Part shown: one piece after another, positions 18,012 through 26,895 of the stretch
How positions within the stretch are numbered: position 1 is the stretch's first letter
How the letters are laid out: every line of letters begins with the position of its first letter
Origin: Christiangramia bathymodioli
GTDB taxonomy: Bacteria; Bacteroidota; Bacteroidia; Flavobacteriales; Flavobacteriaceae
Assembly: GCA_009735695.1 (NCBI GenBank)
Contig: SRSL01000005.1
Coordinates: 1 to 64,000 of the forward strand
Reading direction: 5' to 3'
Length of the DNA: 64,000 nucleotides
Notes under the pieces: generated by a model
What the model saw: only the letters and a program-made list of their open reading frames with translations
Told to the model about the DNA's origin: nothing
Database searches by the model: none
Translations under genes and position numbers: made by a program

Positions 18012-19460
18012 TTATTTCTTTTTTTTCACTAGGTTTTTTAATAAAGAAGCTTCTTCCATTTTAAGCAATAAAGATGTTATAATATAAACTATGGCTCCCA
18101 CAAAAACTAAAATAAGTAGTTCAAAAAATGGTGATAGTTCAAAAGGATTTATTATGTATTTTACAGCAAGAATAAAAACTGCCATAATTAAGGTATTCAA
18201 AAATGTTCCTGATAAATTTCCAAACATACTTTTTACCGATACTCCTATTTGTCTACCGGCAATATAGAAATTAGGAATGGTGCCTATAAGTCCTAAAGCT
18301 GTATATAATGACGCTAAACCTACTAACCCATTAATTTTGATTCCCACATAAAATCCAATTATATTAATAATATTATAAACCAGAGATACCCTGAATGCCA
18401 AATGAGCCTTTCCAAGGGCATTATATATGACACCATTTAAAGATAAAATTGATTGAGTCGCTCCTAAAACTGATAAAATGGAAATTATAGGCACCATAGC
18501 TATCCAGTCTTTACCAAAGGCTACTAAAACAAAAGGTTCTGCTACTAACATAAGCCCAATCATCATCGGAAAAGTAACAAAAGCTATCAATTTTGTAGTC
18601 TTTAAATAAATACTCCTTAATTTTTTTATATCATTCTGAATAATAGAGAAGGAGGGAAACATAACTCTACTAATAACTCTGGAAATATTAGTTAAAGGCA
18701 GAAGCATAATAGAATATGATTTTGAATAAATACCTAAGGAACTATCACCCAACATTTTTGCAATTAAAAGATTATCAGCATTTCTGCTCCAATAATTAAT
18801 CATGGAATCTCCTGCTACATTTGATCCCATTCTAAACATTGAATTAAAAGACTGCTTATTAAAAAGCAATCTTTGTTTTACAGGTTTATATATCAAATAT
18901 AAAATTGTAACTATAGCTTGAGAAGAAAGCATTTTAACAAGAATACTCCAAACTCCATAACCATAATAAGCCATGATTATTGTTAAAGAAGAACTTAAAA
19001 CGAGAGAAATTATGGAAATAATTGTACTTAGCTTAAAGTTCATTTCTTTAGAATTAAGTGCTCTATTTACACCACTAATTGAGGAAATGAGAAAAATTGG
19101 TGAAAGTGCTTTTGTAAGCTTTTCAAGAATTGGTTTGTCATAAAAATCTGAAATGAATGGTGCAATCAAAAAGAAAAGCAAAGTAAGAATTAGCCCTGAA
19201 GTTAGGTTAAAGACAAATACTGTATTAATATCCTTTGAGCTAACATCCTTTTTTTGAATCAAAGCCTGGCTGAAGCCAAAATTCACAAAAATAGCAGCAA
19301 AACCCGTAAAAACAGTTATCATTCCAATTGTTCCAAATTCTTCTGGGGAGATTAACCTCGCTAATATGAAAGTAACAAGAAGACTGAAAATTTGATTCCC
19401 GCCCTGGTTTGCAAAACTCCAGAAAACCCCTAATTTGGTTTTCCTTAAATGATCTGACAT
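18012..19460 (-). CDS. Wzx-type polysaccharide flippase (MOP superfamily), copy 1
   Basis: A 482-residue integral membrane protein with about 12-14 hydrophobic segments. The N-terminus (KLGVFWSFANQGGNQIFSLLVTF...LISPEEFG) is the typical opening of PST-family O-antigen/teichuronic-type exporters, and AKMLGDSSLGIYSKSYSIM is the conserved central loop. It flips undecaprenyl-linked repeat units across the inner membrane. It is clearly paralogous to the flippase at 31254-32693 (shared FSxxQFGNQ/ANQGGNQ opening, ARLISPEEFG/ARILLPEEFG). Two flippases in one locus are unusual. Confidence 0.92.
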   Translation of the reverse strand: MSDHLRKTKLGVFWSFANQGGNQIFSLLVTFILARLISPEEFGTIGMITVFTGFAAIFVNFGFSQALIQKKDVSSKDINTVFVFNLTSGLILTLLFFLIAPFISDFYDKPILEKLTKALSPIFLISSISGVNRALNSKEMNFKLSTIISIISLVLSSSLTIIMAYYGYGVWSILVKMLSSQAIVTILYLIYKPVKQRLLFNKQSFNSMFRMGSNVAGDSMINYWSRNADNLLIAKMLGDSSLGIYSKSYSIMLLPLTNISRVISRVMFPSFSIIQNDIKKLRSIYLKTTKLIAFVTFPMMIGLMLVAEPFVLVAFGKDWIAMVPIISILSVLGATQSILSLNGVIYNALGKAHLAFRVSLVYNIINIIGFYVGIKINGLVGLASLYTALGLIGTIPNFYIAGRQIGVSVKSMFGNLSGTFLNTLIMAVFILAVKYIINPFELSPFFELLILVFVGAIVYIITSLLLKMEEASLLKNLVKKKK

Positions 19461-19468
19461 TTATTCTC

Positions 19469-20725
19469 CTATTTAGGCAATTCATTAAAAACCTTCAACC
19501 ATTCATCGGCTATAACTGAAGAGTTAAAATTATGTTCAATATTATCCTTGTTTAAAGTGGTATTGACCGAATAGCTATTTAGATTCTGAAGGATTTTGCT
19601 CAATTCCTCAAAATCATCGAATTCCAAATATTTTATTTTATATTTTAAAAATGTTTTATAAGGGAGCCAACTTCCTACCAGTGCCAGATTATTAGTATAT
19701 AAGAATTCAGTTAAGAAGGCACTGAGACCATCCGTTGTTGGAGCATGAATATATATATCAGAAACAATCTTTAGCTTAACCATATCTTCCCAGGACATAA
19801 AATCTGTTAGGTAACTAAAGGTAGTTGGAATTTCTCCTGCAATAGATTTTACCTTTTCAATATACTCTAAATCAGAAGGGTAAGTCAAAGAAAAAATAAT
19901 ATGATAATACTTAATTATTTCCGGTGGTATTGACTGTAATGATTCCAGAAATTTCAGGTGATTATTTTCTCTAAATGCATTATGTCCAAACAAAATTATT
20001 TTTTTATCCCCAGGGAAATTATTTATATTTAAATAGCTTTCCTTCCATTGTAAATCTTGCATAAAATCATGAGCCAGTTCATAAAATGTCCAATCATGTA
20101 TGAATCTGGCTATTCTTATCTTATCCTCAAAACCAGACCCATACCTGGTAATTAAAGCAAATTTCATTTCTGGAGTAGCTACTGTAATCAAGGTGGATGT
20201 TGGTAGTAGGTGTGCTTGTATTTCATGATCCATTCTATTATTGATTCGAAATATATCTGACCCCCAGTATGTAAAAATAATCTGGTATTTTCTGTTTAAA
20301 TAATTTATAAAAAGCGCATATTCTTGCTTTGGAAAATGTAAATGAATTACATCAGTATCAGTTTTACAATCGATAAATTTAGCTATTTGATATGCTTTTA
20401 TATGCTCTTTAAACGCAGGTATAACCCTAGAAATAAAACGAAATCCATTTTCAGAAAAAAGTACCCTTAAATGCTTCTGAAAATAATTATCAAAAGAAAT
20501 GCTCAAAATTGATCGAATAGTTTCAACTAAATTTGAGAAATCAAAATCGAAATCAAAATTTTCAAAGAATGTTCCCTTTGCCTTCTCTTTATCGATATTA
20601 CCAAATGAACGTAGATTTAATGAATTAAACCTGTATTCAGGTAATTCTGAAATTATTTGGCTGTAAAGTTGTAAGATGTAATTAACCTGGCCAATTCCCG
20701 TAACAAGTACATTTTTCTTCTTCAA
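19469..20725 (-). CDS. Probable GT-B glycosyltransferase, unassigned family
   Basis: A 418-residue soluble protein. It opens with a glycine loop (VLVTGIGQVNYIL) and has VIHLHFPKQEYALF and FTYWGSDIFRI, a WGSD motif typical of Fuc4NAc-type and other GT-B enzymes whose first domain binds the acceptor. The C-half includes LFGHNAFRENNH and HAPTTDGLSAFLTEFLYTN, in the position of the nucleotide-binding helix. The E-x7-E pair of GT4 is not present. The start codon is TTG (20723-20725); no in-frame ATG lies nearby. It lies between the nucleotidyltransferase and the flippase, 4 and 8 bases away. Function as glycosyltransferase is likely, donor unknown. Confidence 0.7.
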   Translation of the reverse strand: MKKKNVLVTGIGQVNYILQLYSQIISELPEYRFNSLNLRSFGNIDKEKAKGTFFENFDFDFDFSNLVETIRSILSISFDNYFQKHLRVLFSENGFRFISRVIPAFKEHIKAYQIAKFIDCKTDTDVIHLHFPKQEYALFINYLNRKYQIIFTYWGSDIFRINNRMDHEIQAHLLPTSTLITVATPEMKFALITRYGSGFEDKIRIARFIHDWTFYELAHDFMQDLQWKESYLNINNFPGDKKIILFGHNAFRENNHLKFLESLQSIPPEIIKYYHIIFSLTYPSDLEYIEKVKSIAGEIPTTFSYLTDFMSWEDMVKLKIVSDIYIHAPTTDGLSAFLTEFLYTNNLALVGSWLPYKTFLKYKIKYLEFDDFEELSKILQNLNSYSVNTTLNKDNIEHNFNSSVIADEWLKVFNELPK

Positions 20726-20729
20726 AATT

Positions 20730-21809
20730 TTAAAGATTTATACCCTCATACCCTAATTTCTTTGAGGTCTTATTATACTCGTCCCACTGGCCAATATCCA
20801 TCCAACTACCTTCACTTACAGGAAATATCCCAACTTTACCCTTTCTTTCCATTATCTTTTCCATGAGGGTAGTGATATGAAAAAATTCATTTTCAGGGAT
20901 CTCGTCCAATAGATGTGGTTCCAGAATATACATCCCTGCATTTATAAAAAAATTATACTCAGGTTTTTCCTTTAGCTTTTCCAATACTCCATTTTCACCA
21001 AATTCCAGCGTACCATAAGGAATTTTAAAATGTTTTACTGCACTTACTGCAGTAAGCTCATTTCCATTTGACTTATGATATTTCAATATTTCTGAATAAT
21101 CATCTTGTATTAAAATATCACAATTTGTAACAAAGAAGGTTTCTTTTAATTTTCCTTTTAAGAGATGAAGGCTGCCAGCAGTACCAAGAGGCTTGTTCTC
21201 TTCAAAATAATTGATGCTATAATCCCTTTTAGGTTGACTCGCAAAATAACTGCGAATCATATCCTGCTTATAATTTACGGTTAGATGAAAATTCTTTACA
21301 CCTACCTCATTGAAGGAGTCTATAATCCTTTCCAGCACAGGTTTTTCCCCAAGGGGAATAAGGGGTTTTGGAATAATATTGGTAATAGGCTTTAAACGCG
21401 TCCCTTTTCCTCCCGCCATAATGACGACAGGTATATTAGGCAAGTTATTAACAATTCGCTCTTTTCTTTCTGAAAATATCTCACTCCAGAAAAGTACATC
21501 TACCACATTGTCCTCAACATCAACTATAGGCATAGCTTCAATGCGATGTTTCAGCATCAGACTACGAACTTCTTCTTCATTATCATTTTCATATGCTATA
21601 ATGATCTGATTTCTTAATATAGAATTTATTTCCTCTTCCAAAGAGTGATTAGAAAGGATCGCTCTTTGGATGTCGCCGATACTTAAAACTGATATAAACT
21701 TATTGTTTTTGCATACAATAAGCAGTTTAGATCTCATTTCATCCATAAGCTGCATAGCAGATCTTATATTATTTTCAGGCTCAATAATCAGTTTTGTCCA
21801 ATCGTTCAT
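20730..21809 (-). CDS. CBS-domain sugar nucleotidyltransferase (PtmE-like)
   Basis: A 359-residue enzyme: a pair of CBS domains (about 1-120) fused to a sugar-1-phosphate nucleotidyltransferase (about 125-350). Motifs: VVIMAGGKGTRLKPITNIIPKPLIP (given in two overlapping halves: MAGGKGTRLKP and IPKPLIPLG), NCDILI (metal Asp) and EGSWMDIGQWDEY. This architecture is known from PtmE, the GlcN-1-P guanylyltransferase of the Campylobacter legionaminate pathway, so GDP activation is a reasonable guess; the CBS pair is probably a nucleotide sensor. Dehydratase, aminotransferase and acetyltransferase genes follow upstream, supporting one pathway. A TAAATTTG box at 21811-21818 almost touches the start codon, so a short or absent leader is possible. 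Confidence 0.88.
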   Translation of the reverse strand: MNDWTKLIIEPENNIRSAMQLMDEMRSKLLIVCKNNKFISVLSIGDIQRAILSNHSLEEEINSILRNQIIIAYENDNEEEVRSLMLKHRIEAMPIVDVEDNVVDVLFWSEIFSERKERIVNNLPNIPVVIMAGGKGTRLKPITNIIPKPLIPLGEKPVLERIIDSFNEVGVKNFHLTVNYKQDMIRSYFASQPKRDYSINYFEENKPLGTAGSLHLLKGKLKETFFVTNCDILIQDDYSEILKYHKSNGNELTAVSAVKHFKIPYGTLEFGENGVLEKLKEKPEYNFFINAGMYILEPHLLDEIPENEFFHITTLMEKIMERKGKVGIFPVSEGSWMDIGQWDEYNKTSKKLGYEGINL

Positions 21810-21868
21810 ACAAATTTATTTATATTGAAAAGTTTGATTTCAAAGTGCAATTAAACTTTGAAAAATGA

Positions 21869-22516
21869 TTAGTACTGGTTATTATCTTTATATATTTTCA
21901 AATAATACTTATTTCCTTGATACCTAAAAAAAAGAGGGTAATTATCATTATCAGCTATTCGAAGATGATTAAATTGATTAGCTATAGTTTCCATTACATC
22001 TAATTCGTCATCCTTTTCAGTTCTTTTTCTATAAAAGGTAGAATTACCAATTTGATCTGTAGGTTTTAGATTTCTATATTCTTCTGCAAATCTGATACAC
22101 ATCTCGTTAATTTTTTCGCTCATTTTCTTTCTTAACTCATCCAAAAGCTCATGCCCTTCAAAAGTAATTACGCCCTTTATATAAAATGGGCCATTATCAA
22201 CTGCTTCTGCAGCTTCAAAAAGAGTTAATGGTATAATATTCTTTCCTTCCAGAATTTGCCATTGAAGAGGAGAAAAGCCTTTTCCTAAGGGCAAATCACT
22301 TGCATGAACGACAATATTATGCTTATTTTGATCAAGGTATTTTGCTCCTAAAAGTTTAGTACAACTTAAAATGAACATAATATCGCATGCGTATAAATCA
22401 TTAGGATGATGCAAATAATTGACATCATGACCTAAACCTGCTAGTTTTTCCTTTAATTGGTGGCCATATGGCACGTACCAACTATCTGTCGAATCGGTAT
22501 AAACAATAATCTTCAT
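21869..22516 (-). CDS. Formyltransferase-like protein (sugar N-formyltransferase candidate)
   Basis: A 215-residue protein resembling the catalytic domain of methionyl-tRNA/sugar N-formyltransferases. Seen: NIVVHASDLPLGKGFSPLQW, which matches the H-x-S-x-LP loop with the catalytic His, and AAEAVDNGPFYIKG, the position of the catalytic Asp. It lacks the C-terminal tRNA-binding domain of Fmt, which is about 310 residues. It overlaps the aminotransferase start by one base, so it probably formylates the amino group that enzyme installs, using N10-formyl-THF (inference). Such proteins may alternatively be inactive relatives. Confidence 0.75.
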   Translation of the reverse strand: MKIIVYTDSTDSWYVPYGHQLKEKLAGLGHDVNYLHHPNDLYACDIMFILSCTKLLGAKYLDQNKHNIVVHASDLPLGKGFSPLQWQILEGKNIIPLTLFEAAEAVDNGPFYIKGVITFEGHELLDELRKKMSEKINEMCIRFAEEYRNLKPTDQIGNSTFYRKRTEKDDELDVMETIANQFNHLRIADNDNYPLFFRYQGNKYYLKIYKDNNQY

Positions 22517-23649
22517 TAAGATAAAATTTCTCTTAGTTTATTGGTGATGTAGTTAACCTTATCTTCAGAAATATTACCATACATTGGAAGAGTTATTAAA
22601 CGATTATAAACCGATTCTGTTTTCCTCAAACCTCTTTCCTCTTCATTAAAATAAATATCGAATAAATGGACTGGAGGATAATGAATACTAGTTTGTATTC
22701 CAGCTGCATGCAGCAAATCTCTCACTTCATCTCTAGTCTTTTCGAACGATTCAGGAATTATAACTGGAAATATATAATTTGAACTAAAATATGGATGATT
22801 CAAAAAAGGAACTTTAATATTTTTCACTGATTCAAGTTCCCTTTCGTAAGTAGATCTAACTATACTCCTTTTTTCCAAATCCTCTGGAAGTTTCTCTAGC
22901 TGAACAATTCCCAGACTAGATCTTATATCATCCATTCTATAATTGTATCCTAAAGCTACAACATCATATGAAGTAGAATGTCCCTTAGCACGGTTATAAG
23001 ACATAGTCGTCATTCCGTGAGAACGTAATAATTTGGCTTTTTCAGCAAGCTCTCCATTGTTTGTGAGAAGCATGCCACCTTCGCCAGTACTTAAATTCTT
23101 ATTGCTAAAAAAACTGAAGCATCCTATATCTCCAATAGTGCCCAGTTTTCTTCCTTTATATTCGGAAAGTGGACCATGACAGGCATCTTCAACTACCTTA
23201 AGATTATGCTCCTTTGCAATTTTCAGAATTTCATCCATATTACATGCAAATCCAGCATAGTGCATTACAATGATTGCTTTTGTTCGTTCAGTAATCAGAG
23301 TTCTAATATGCTCTGGATCTATGGTAAGATTATCCTCACTAGTTATATCGGCAAATATTGGTGTGGCACCAACATATTTTATGGCATTTGCTGTTGCAAC
23401 AAAAGTTAAAGATGGACAAATCACCTCATCACCTTCCTGAATGTCCAAAACCTCCATAGCAAGATGTAAAGCCACTGTGCAATTAGTTAAACTTACTGCA
23501 TGACTAGCTTTAAAGTACTCACAAAACATTTCTTCAAGCTCTATTGATTTAGGACCTTGAGATATCCATTTGGAACGTAGAACATCTATGACAGCATTCT
23601 CTTCCTTATGATCATAATTAAGATCAAATAGTGGTATTTTATACTCCAT
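22516..23649 (-). CDS. DegT/DnrJ/EryC1 sugar aminotransferase (LegC-like)
   Basis: A 377-residue PLP-dependent nucleotide-sugar aminotransferase. Seen: SLTNCTVALHLAM (cofactor phosphate binding), VEDACHGPLSEYKG (PLP-contacting Asp/His) and FSFFSNKNLSTGEGGML with the PLP lysine. It transfers an amino group, usually from glutamate, to a 4-keto-6-deoxy sugar made by the adjacent 4,6-dehydratase. Its neighbours (NeuD-like acetyltransferase 13 bases upstream and formyltransferase-like protein downstream) suggest the new amine is then acylated. Exact product unknown. Confidence 0.92.
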   Translation of the reverse strand: MEYKIPLFDLNYDHKEENAVIDVLRSKWISQGPKSIELEEMFCEYFKASHAVSLTNCTVALHLAMEVLDIQEGDEVICPSLTFVATANAIKYVGATPIFADITSEDNLTIDPEHIRTLITERTKAIIVMHYAGFACNMDEILKIAKEHNLKVVEDACHGPLSEYKGRKLGTIGDIGCFSFFSNKNLSTGEGGMLLTNNGELAEKAKLLRSHGMTTMSYNRAKGHSTSYDVVALGYNYRMDDIRSSLGIVQLEKLPEDLEKRSIVRSTYERELESVKNIKVPFLNHPYFSSNYIFPVIIPESFEKTRDEVRDLLHAAGIQTSIHYPPVHLFDIYFNEEERGLRKTESVYNRLITLPMYGNISEDKVNYITNKLREILS

Positions 23650-23662
23650 TTTATTTTTTTGC

Positions 23663-24250
23663 TTATTTATAAAAATTCCCTGCTCCTATCACAGAATTTT
23701 TTATTATTATTTTGCCGTTTGAAATTGTAGAGTTACTACCTAAAAAACATCCATCTTCTATTATACAGTCCCCATTCACTATGGCTCCCGTTGAAATATG
23801 GCAGAAATCCCCTATAATAGAATCATGTTCAATATCAGCGCCAGTATTTATGATACAGTGATCTCCAATTTTAACATTGGCATTAACAAATGCATTATGT
23901 AGTACGACAGTACCGACCCCAATTTTAGCGTATTTAGAAATATAAGCTCTCGGAGAAACCACAGAAGCTAGTTTACATTCGTGAGTTTTCAAAAATTCAG
24001 CAAGCTTCAACCTTATTGAATAGGACTTTATTTGGCCAACCGTTATTAAAAAGTAAACGTGGTCTTTAGCTAATTCAGGTATATCAATATCTTTTCCAAT
24101 AACTTTATAATCAAGAACATTATGGTTCAATGGTAAGTTATTGTCAATGATTCCTTTAATATTGTATTTATCTTCCAATTCAATAACATCCAAAACGGAA
24201 TGACAATGCCCACCACCTCCAATTAGCACTATTTCAGGTTTAACATTCAA
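23663..24250 (-). CDS. NeuD/PglD-like sugar N-acetyltransferase
   Basis: A 195-residue acetyltransferase. The N-terminal nucleotide-sugar pocket has VLIGGGGHCHSVLDVIE; the C-terminal half is a left-handed beta helix of hexapeptides (IGVGTVVLHNAFVNANVKIG). The catalytic His is in IEHDSIIGDF (about residues 135-145). It probably acetylates the 4-amino group of the sugar made by the adjacent dehydratase and aminotransferase, as PglD and LegH do. The start codon appears to be TTG (24248-24250); an in-frame stop lies just upstream and no ATG is in reach. 9 bases from the dehydratase gene. Confidence 0.88.
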   Translation of the reverse strand: MNVKPEIVLIGGGGHCHSVLDVIELEDKYNIKGIIDNNLPLNHNVLDYKVIGKDIDIPELAKDHVYFLITVGQIKSYSIRLKLAEFLKTHECKLASVVSPRAYISKYAKIGVGTVVLHNAFVNANVKIGDHCIINTGADIEHDSIIGDFCHISTGAIVNGDCIIEDGCFLGSNSTISNGKIIIKNSVIGAGNFYK

Positions 24251-24259
24251 ATTTATATT

Positions 24260-25450
24260 TTACATTTTACTATCAAGGTACTTCCCTGTTTCCATATGAC
24301 CGAAGCTCGGAATCATATAGAAGAAAAGCTCAACCAGCTCGTCTTTGGTCCATTGATGTTTATTACGCATATTCACTATCGCATCCTCAAATTTTTGAAG
24401 CTTTTTATCTTCCACAAATAATTCATTTTTAATTATTCCCAGGCTTTTGAATTTTTCAAGATCTAGAACTTCCTCCTCAGTAAAAAATTCTTCAAAATCC
24501 TTTTCGCCAGTAGTATCACTTTCTGTAAAAAGGCATGGCCATTTTTTTTCTTTCGGCAATGTTTTAATCAGATCTCTTGCTTCATCTTCAGTTTTACAAG
24601 GATAAGCATCATATCCTATTTGATTAAGATATTTAACTGCGACATCTGCAAATGAAATTAGATGTAACTCTTCGCTTAATTTTGGGAAAAATATATCTCT
24701 ATTATTTCCAAAAATACAGGACATTAAACACAGTTCCCCACTTTCCTTTGGTGTCACAAAATACCTTTTAACATCATTAGGCGCTACGATGGGTTGGTTT
24801 TTCTGGATTCTTTGGTTGAAACCGTGAAGTAGGGATCCATCTGAAAAGGCAACATTTGCAAAACGCGCAGTAGATATTTCTATTTCCTTACTCCTACGCA
24901 TTAAAAACATTTCCATAATACGTTTAGAAGCTCCCATCATATTAACAGGGTTGGCAGCTTTATCGGTAGATACACAGAAATATTTAGTTGTTCCATTTTC
25001 AATGCTTTGCTGTATGCTTTTATCAGTATTAAAAATATTGACATCGATCATGCGCATTAAAGTATAAGGATCCTTCTCACTACGGACATGTTTGAGGGCA
25101 GAAAGATTTAAAACAAAATCATATTTGCCATCTGCCTTTATAAAAGCATCATATTCAACGGAGCCAATATCAAGAGCAAATGTTTGAAAATCACCATTTA
25201 TATACCCTAAAGAACTGCGAATATCTCTAACTAATTCTACTAAGTTGTTCTCACTTATATCAACTATATGAAGTTTCTTTGGATTTCTTTTAAAAATTTC
25301 TTTAGTAACCGCCTGTCCAATAGAGCCAGCCGCTCCCAATACCAAGAAAGAAGATTCCTCAACTTTTTTAATTAGTTCCTCATGGTTATCAGAAATATCT
25401 TTTGAAAATAATTCCTTATCCCTTCCTATTAAAGACAATATATCCAGCAT
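24260..25450 (-). CDS. NDP-GlcNAc 4,6-dehydratase (Polysacc_synt_2 family, LegB-like)
   Basis: A 396-residue extended-SDR enzyme. Seen: VLGAAGSIGQAVTKEI (NAD-binding GxxGxxG), LSALKHVRSEKDP and STDKAANPVNMMGASKRIME, the catalytic-site block of UDP-GlcNAc 4,6-dehydratases of the CapD/FlaA1 short type. It makes the 4-keto-6-deoxy intermediate used by the neighbouring aminotransferase. It is longer than PseB/LegB (about 330); the extra about 60 residues at the C-terminus are acidic and helical. With a PtmE-like nucleotidyltransferase in the same unit the substrate could be GDP-GlcNAc rather than UDP-GlcNAc (inference). Confidence 0.88.
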   Translation of the reverse strand: MLDILSLIGRDKELFSKDISDNHEELIKKVEESSFLVLGAAGSIGQAVTKEIFKRNPKKLHIVDISENNLVELVRDIRSSLGYINGDFQTFALDIGSVEYDAFIKADGKYDFVLNLSALKHVRSEKDPYTLMRMIDVNIFNTDKSIQQSIENGTTKYFCVSTDKAANPVNMMGASKRIMEMFLMRRSKEIEISTARFANVAFSDGSLLHGFNQRIQKNQPIVAPNDVKRYFVTPKESGELCLMSCIFGNNRDIFFPKLSEELHLISFADVAVKYLNQIGYDAYPCKTEDEARDLIKTLPKEKKWPCLFTESDTTGEKDFEEFFTEEEVLDLEKFKSLGIIKNELFVEDKKLQKFEDAIVNMRNKHQWTKDELVELFFYMIPSFGHMETGKYLDSKM

Positions 25451-25466
25451 TCTAAAATAAATCTAA

Positions 25467-26861
25467 TTAACTTCCTATAGCATAAAATTCGAAACCTATT
25501 TCCTCCTTAGTCCTTTTCTCCAATAATCTTCGGCCATCAAATAAAAATGCAGGTTTAAGCATATTATCATAAATCTGTTGCCAGTTCAACTCGGTAAATT
25601 CATCCCATTCTGTTAGCAAAGCTACGGCATGGGATTCCTTACAGGCATCATAAGGAGTATTGACGACGGTAACCCGAGCTCTGTTTTCTTCTTCCGTTCT
25701 CGTGTTCAAATAATCAAGGTCAGCATAAATTTGCTCCGCCTTTACTTTAGGATCGTAAACCACTATTTCGGCCTGCTCATTCAGCAAATAATCAGCTACA
25801 TAAATTGCCGCAGATTCCCTTGTATCGTTGGTATCCTTTTTAAAGGCCCACCCCAGAAATGTAATCTTTTTACCTGAAACCGTATTATAAAGTGTCTTAA
25901 CTATATTCGAAGCAAACCTTCTCTTTTGATGGTCATTCATGATAATAACCTGTTCCCAGTAGTCAGCAACTTCATTCAGTCCAAAACTTTTTGCAATATA
26001 TACCAGGTTAAGTATATCTTTTTGGAAGCAAGACCCTCCGAAACCTACAGAGGATTTCAAGAATTTCGGACCAATTCTGGAATCCATTCCAACAGCTTTC
26101 GCAACTTCATTAACATCGGCACCTGTTCTTTCACAAAGCTCAGACATCGCATTGATGCTTGAAACCCGTTGTGCAAGAAAGGCATTTGCGGTTAGTTTTG
26201 ATAATTCAGAAGACCATACATTGGTAGTAAGAATTTGCTTTTGTGGTACCCAGTGTGCGTATACATCTACCAGGGCCTGAACAGCCTCTTTACCTTCCGT
26301 AGTATCAATATCTCCTCCAATCAAAACTCTGTCTGGATTAATTAAATCAGATACGGCAGTTCCTTCAGCCAAGAATTCAGGATTTGATAGGATTTGGTAA
26401 TTCACCCCATTGCCGGTATTATCAAGGATATCTTTTAAAGCCTGAGCAGTACGTACCGGCAAGGTGGACTTCTCCACTACAATCTTATCATCTTTAGCCA
26501 CACGAGCGATCTGTCTTGCACACAATTCTATATATTTAAGATCGGCAGCCATTCCTTTTCCAATTCCATAGGTTTTGGTTGGCGTGTTAACCGAAATAAA
26601 GATCATATCTGCTTTGTCTATAGCAGAGTCAATATCTGTAGAGAAGAATAAATTTCTACCTCTGGCTTCTTCTACAATTTTGGAGAGACCCGGTTCATAA
26701 ATTGGGATGTTTTCCACATCCACATCATTCCAGGCAGCAATTCTATTTTCATTAATATCAACTACTGTCACATTGATCTCAGGACATTTTTGAGCAATCA
26801 CAGCCATGGTTGGTCCTCCCACATATCCTGCTCCTATGCAACAAATGTTTTTTATTTTCAT
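25467..26861 (-). CDS. ugd: UDP-glucose 6-dehydrogenase (eukaryotic-like long form)
   Basis: A 464-residue enzyme oxidising UDP-glucose to UDP-glucuronate with two NAD+. Seen: [17 protein letters not shown] (Rossmann loop), [22 protein letters not shown] and the catalytic cysteine in [11 protein letters not shown]. The length and the NTPTKTYG and GGSCFQKDI segments match the animal/plant-like UGDH group found in many Bacteroidota, not the about 390-residue enterobacterial form. It supplies glucuronate for the polysaccharide. 34 bases separate it from the second dehydrogenase. Confidence 0.95.
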   Translation of the reverse strand: MKIKNICCIGAGYVGGPTMAVIAQKCPEINVTVVDINENRIAAWNDVDVENIPIYEPGLSKIVEEARGRNLFFSTDIDSAIDKADMIFISVNTPTKTYGIGKGMAADLKYIELCARQIARVAKDDKIVVEKSTLPVRTAQALKDILDNTGNGVNYQILSNPEFLAEGTAVSDLINPDRVLIGGDIDTTEGKEAVQALVDVYAHWVPQKQILTTNVWSSELSKLTANAFLAQRVSSINAMSELCERTGADVNEVAKAVGMDSRIGPKFLKSSVGFGGSCFQKDILNLVYIAKSFGLNEVADYWEQVIIMNDHQKRRFASNIVKTLYNTVSGKKITFLGWAFKKDTNDTRESAAIYVADYLLNEQAEIVVYDPKVKAEQIYADLDYLNTRTEEENRARVTVVNTPYDACKESHAVALLTEWDEFTELNWQQIYDNMLKPAFLFDGRRLLEKRTKEEIGFEFYAIGS

Positions 26862-26895
26862 CGTAAAATTATTGATTTAATAGGGTGTTATAATT

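Noticed and set aside
18827-18837. A further copy of the CCATTCTAAA motif
   Set aside because: Lies inside the flippase coding region in the other orientation, so it is taken as chance and not counted.
21841-21860. CAAAGT ... ACTTTG hairpin between the formyltransferase and nucleotidyltransferase genes
   Set aside because: Only six pairs and no T-run; too weak for a terminator.
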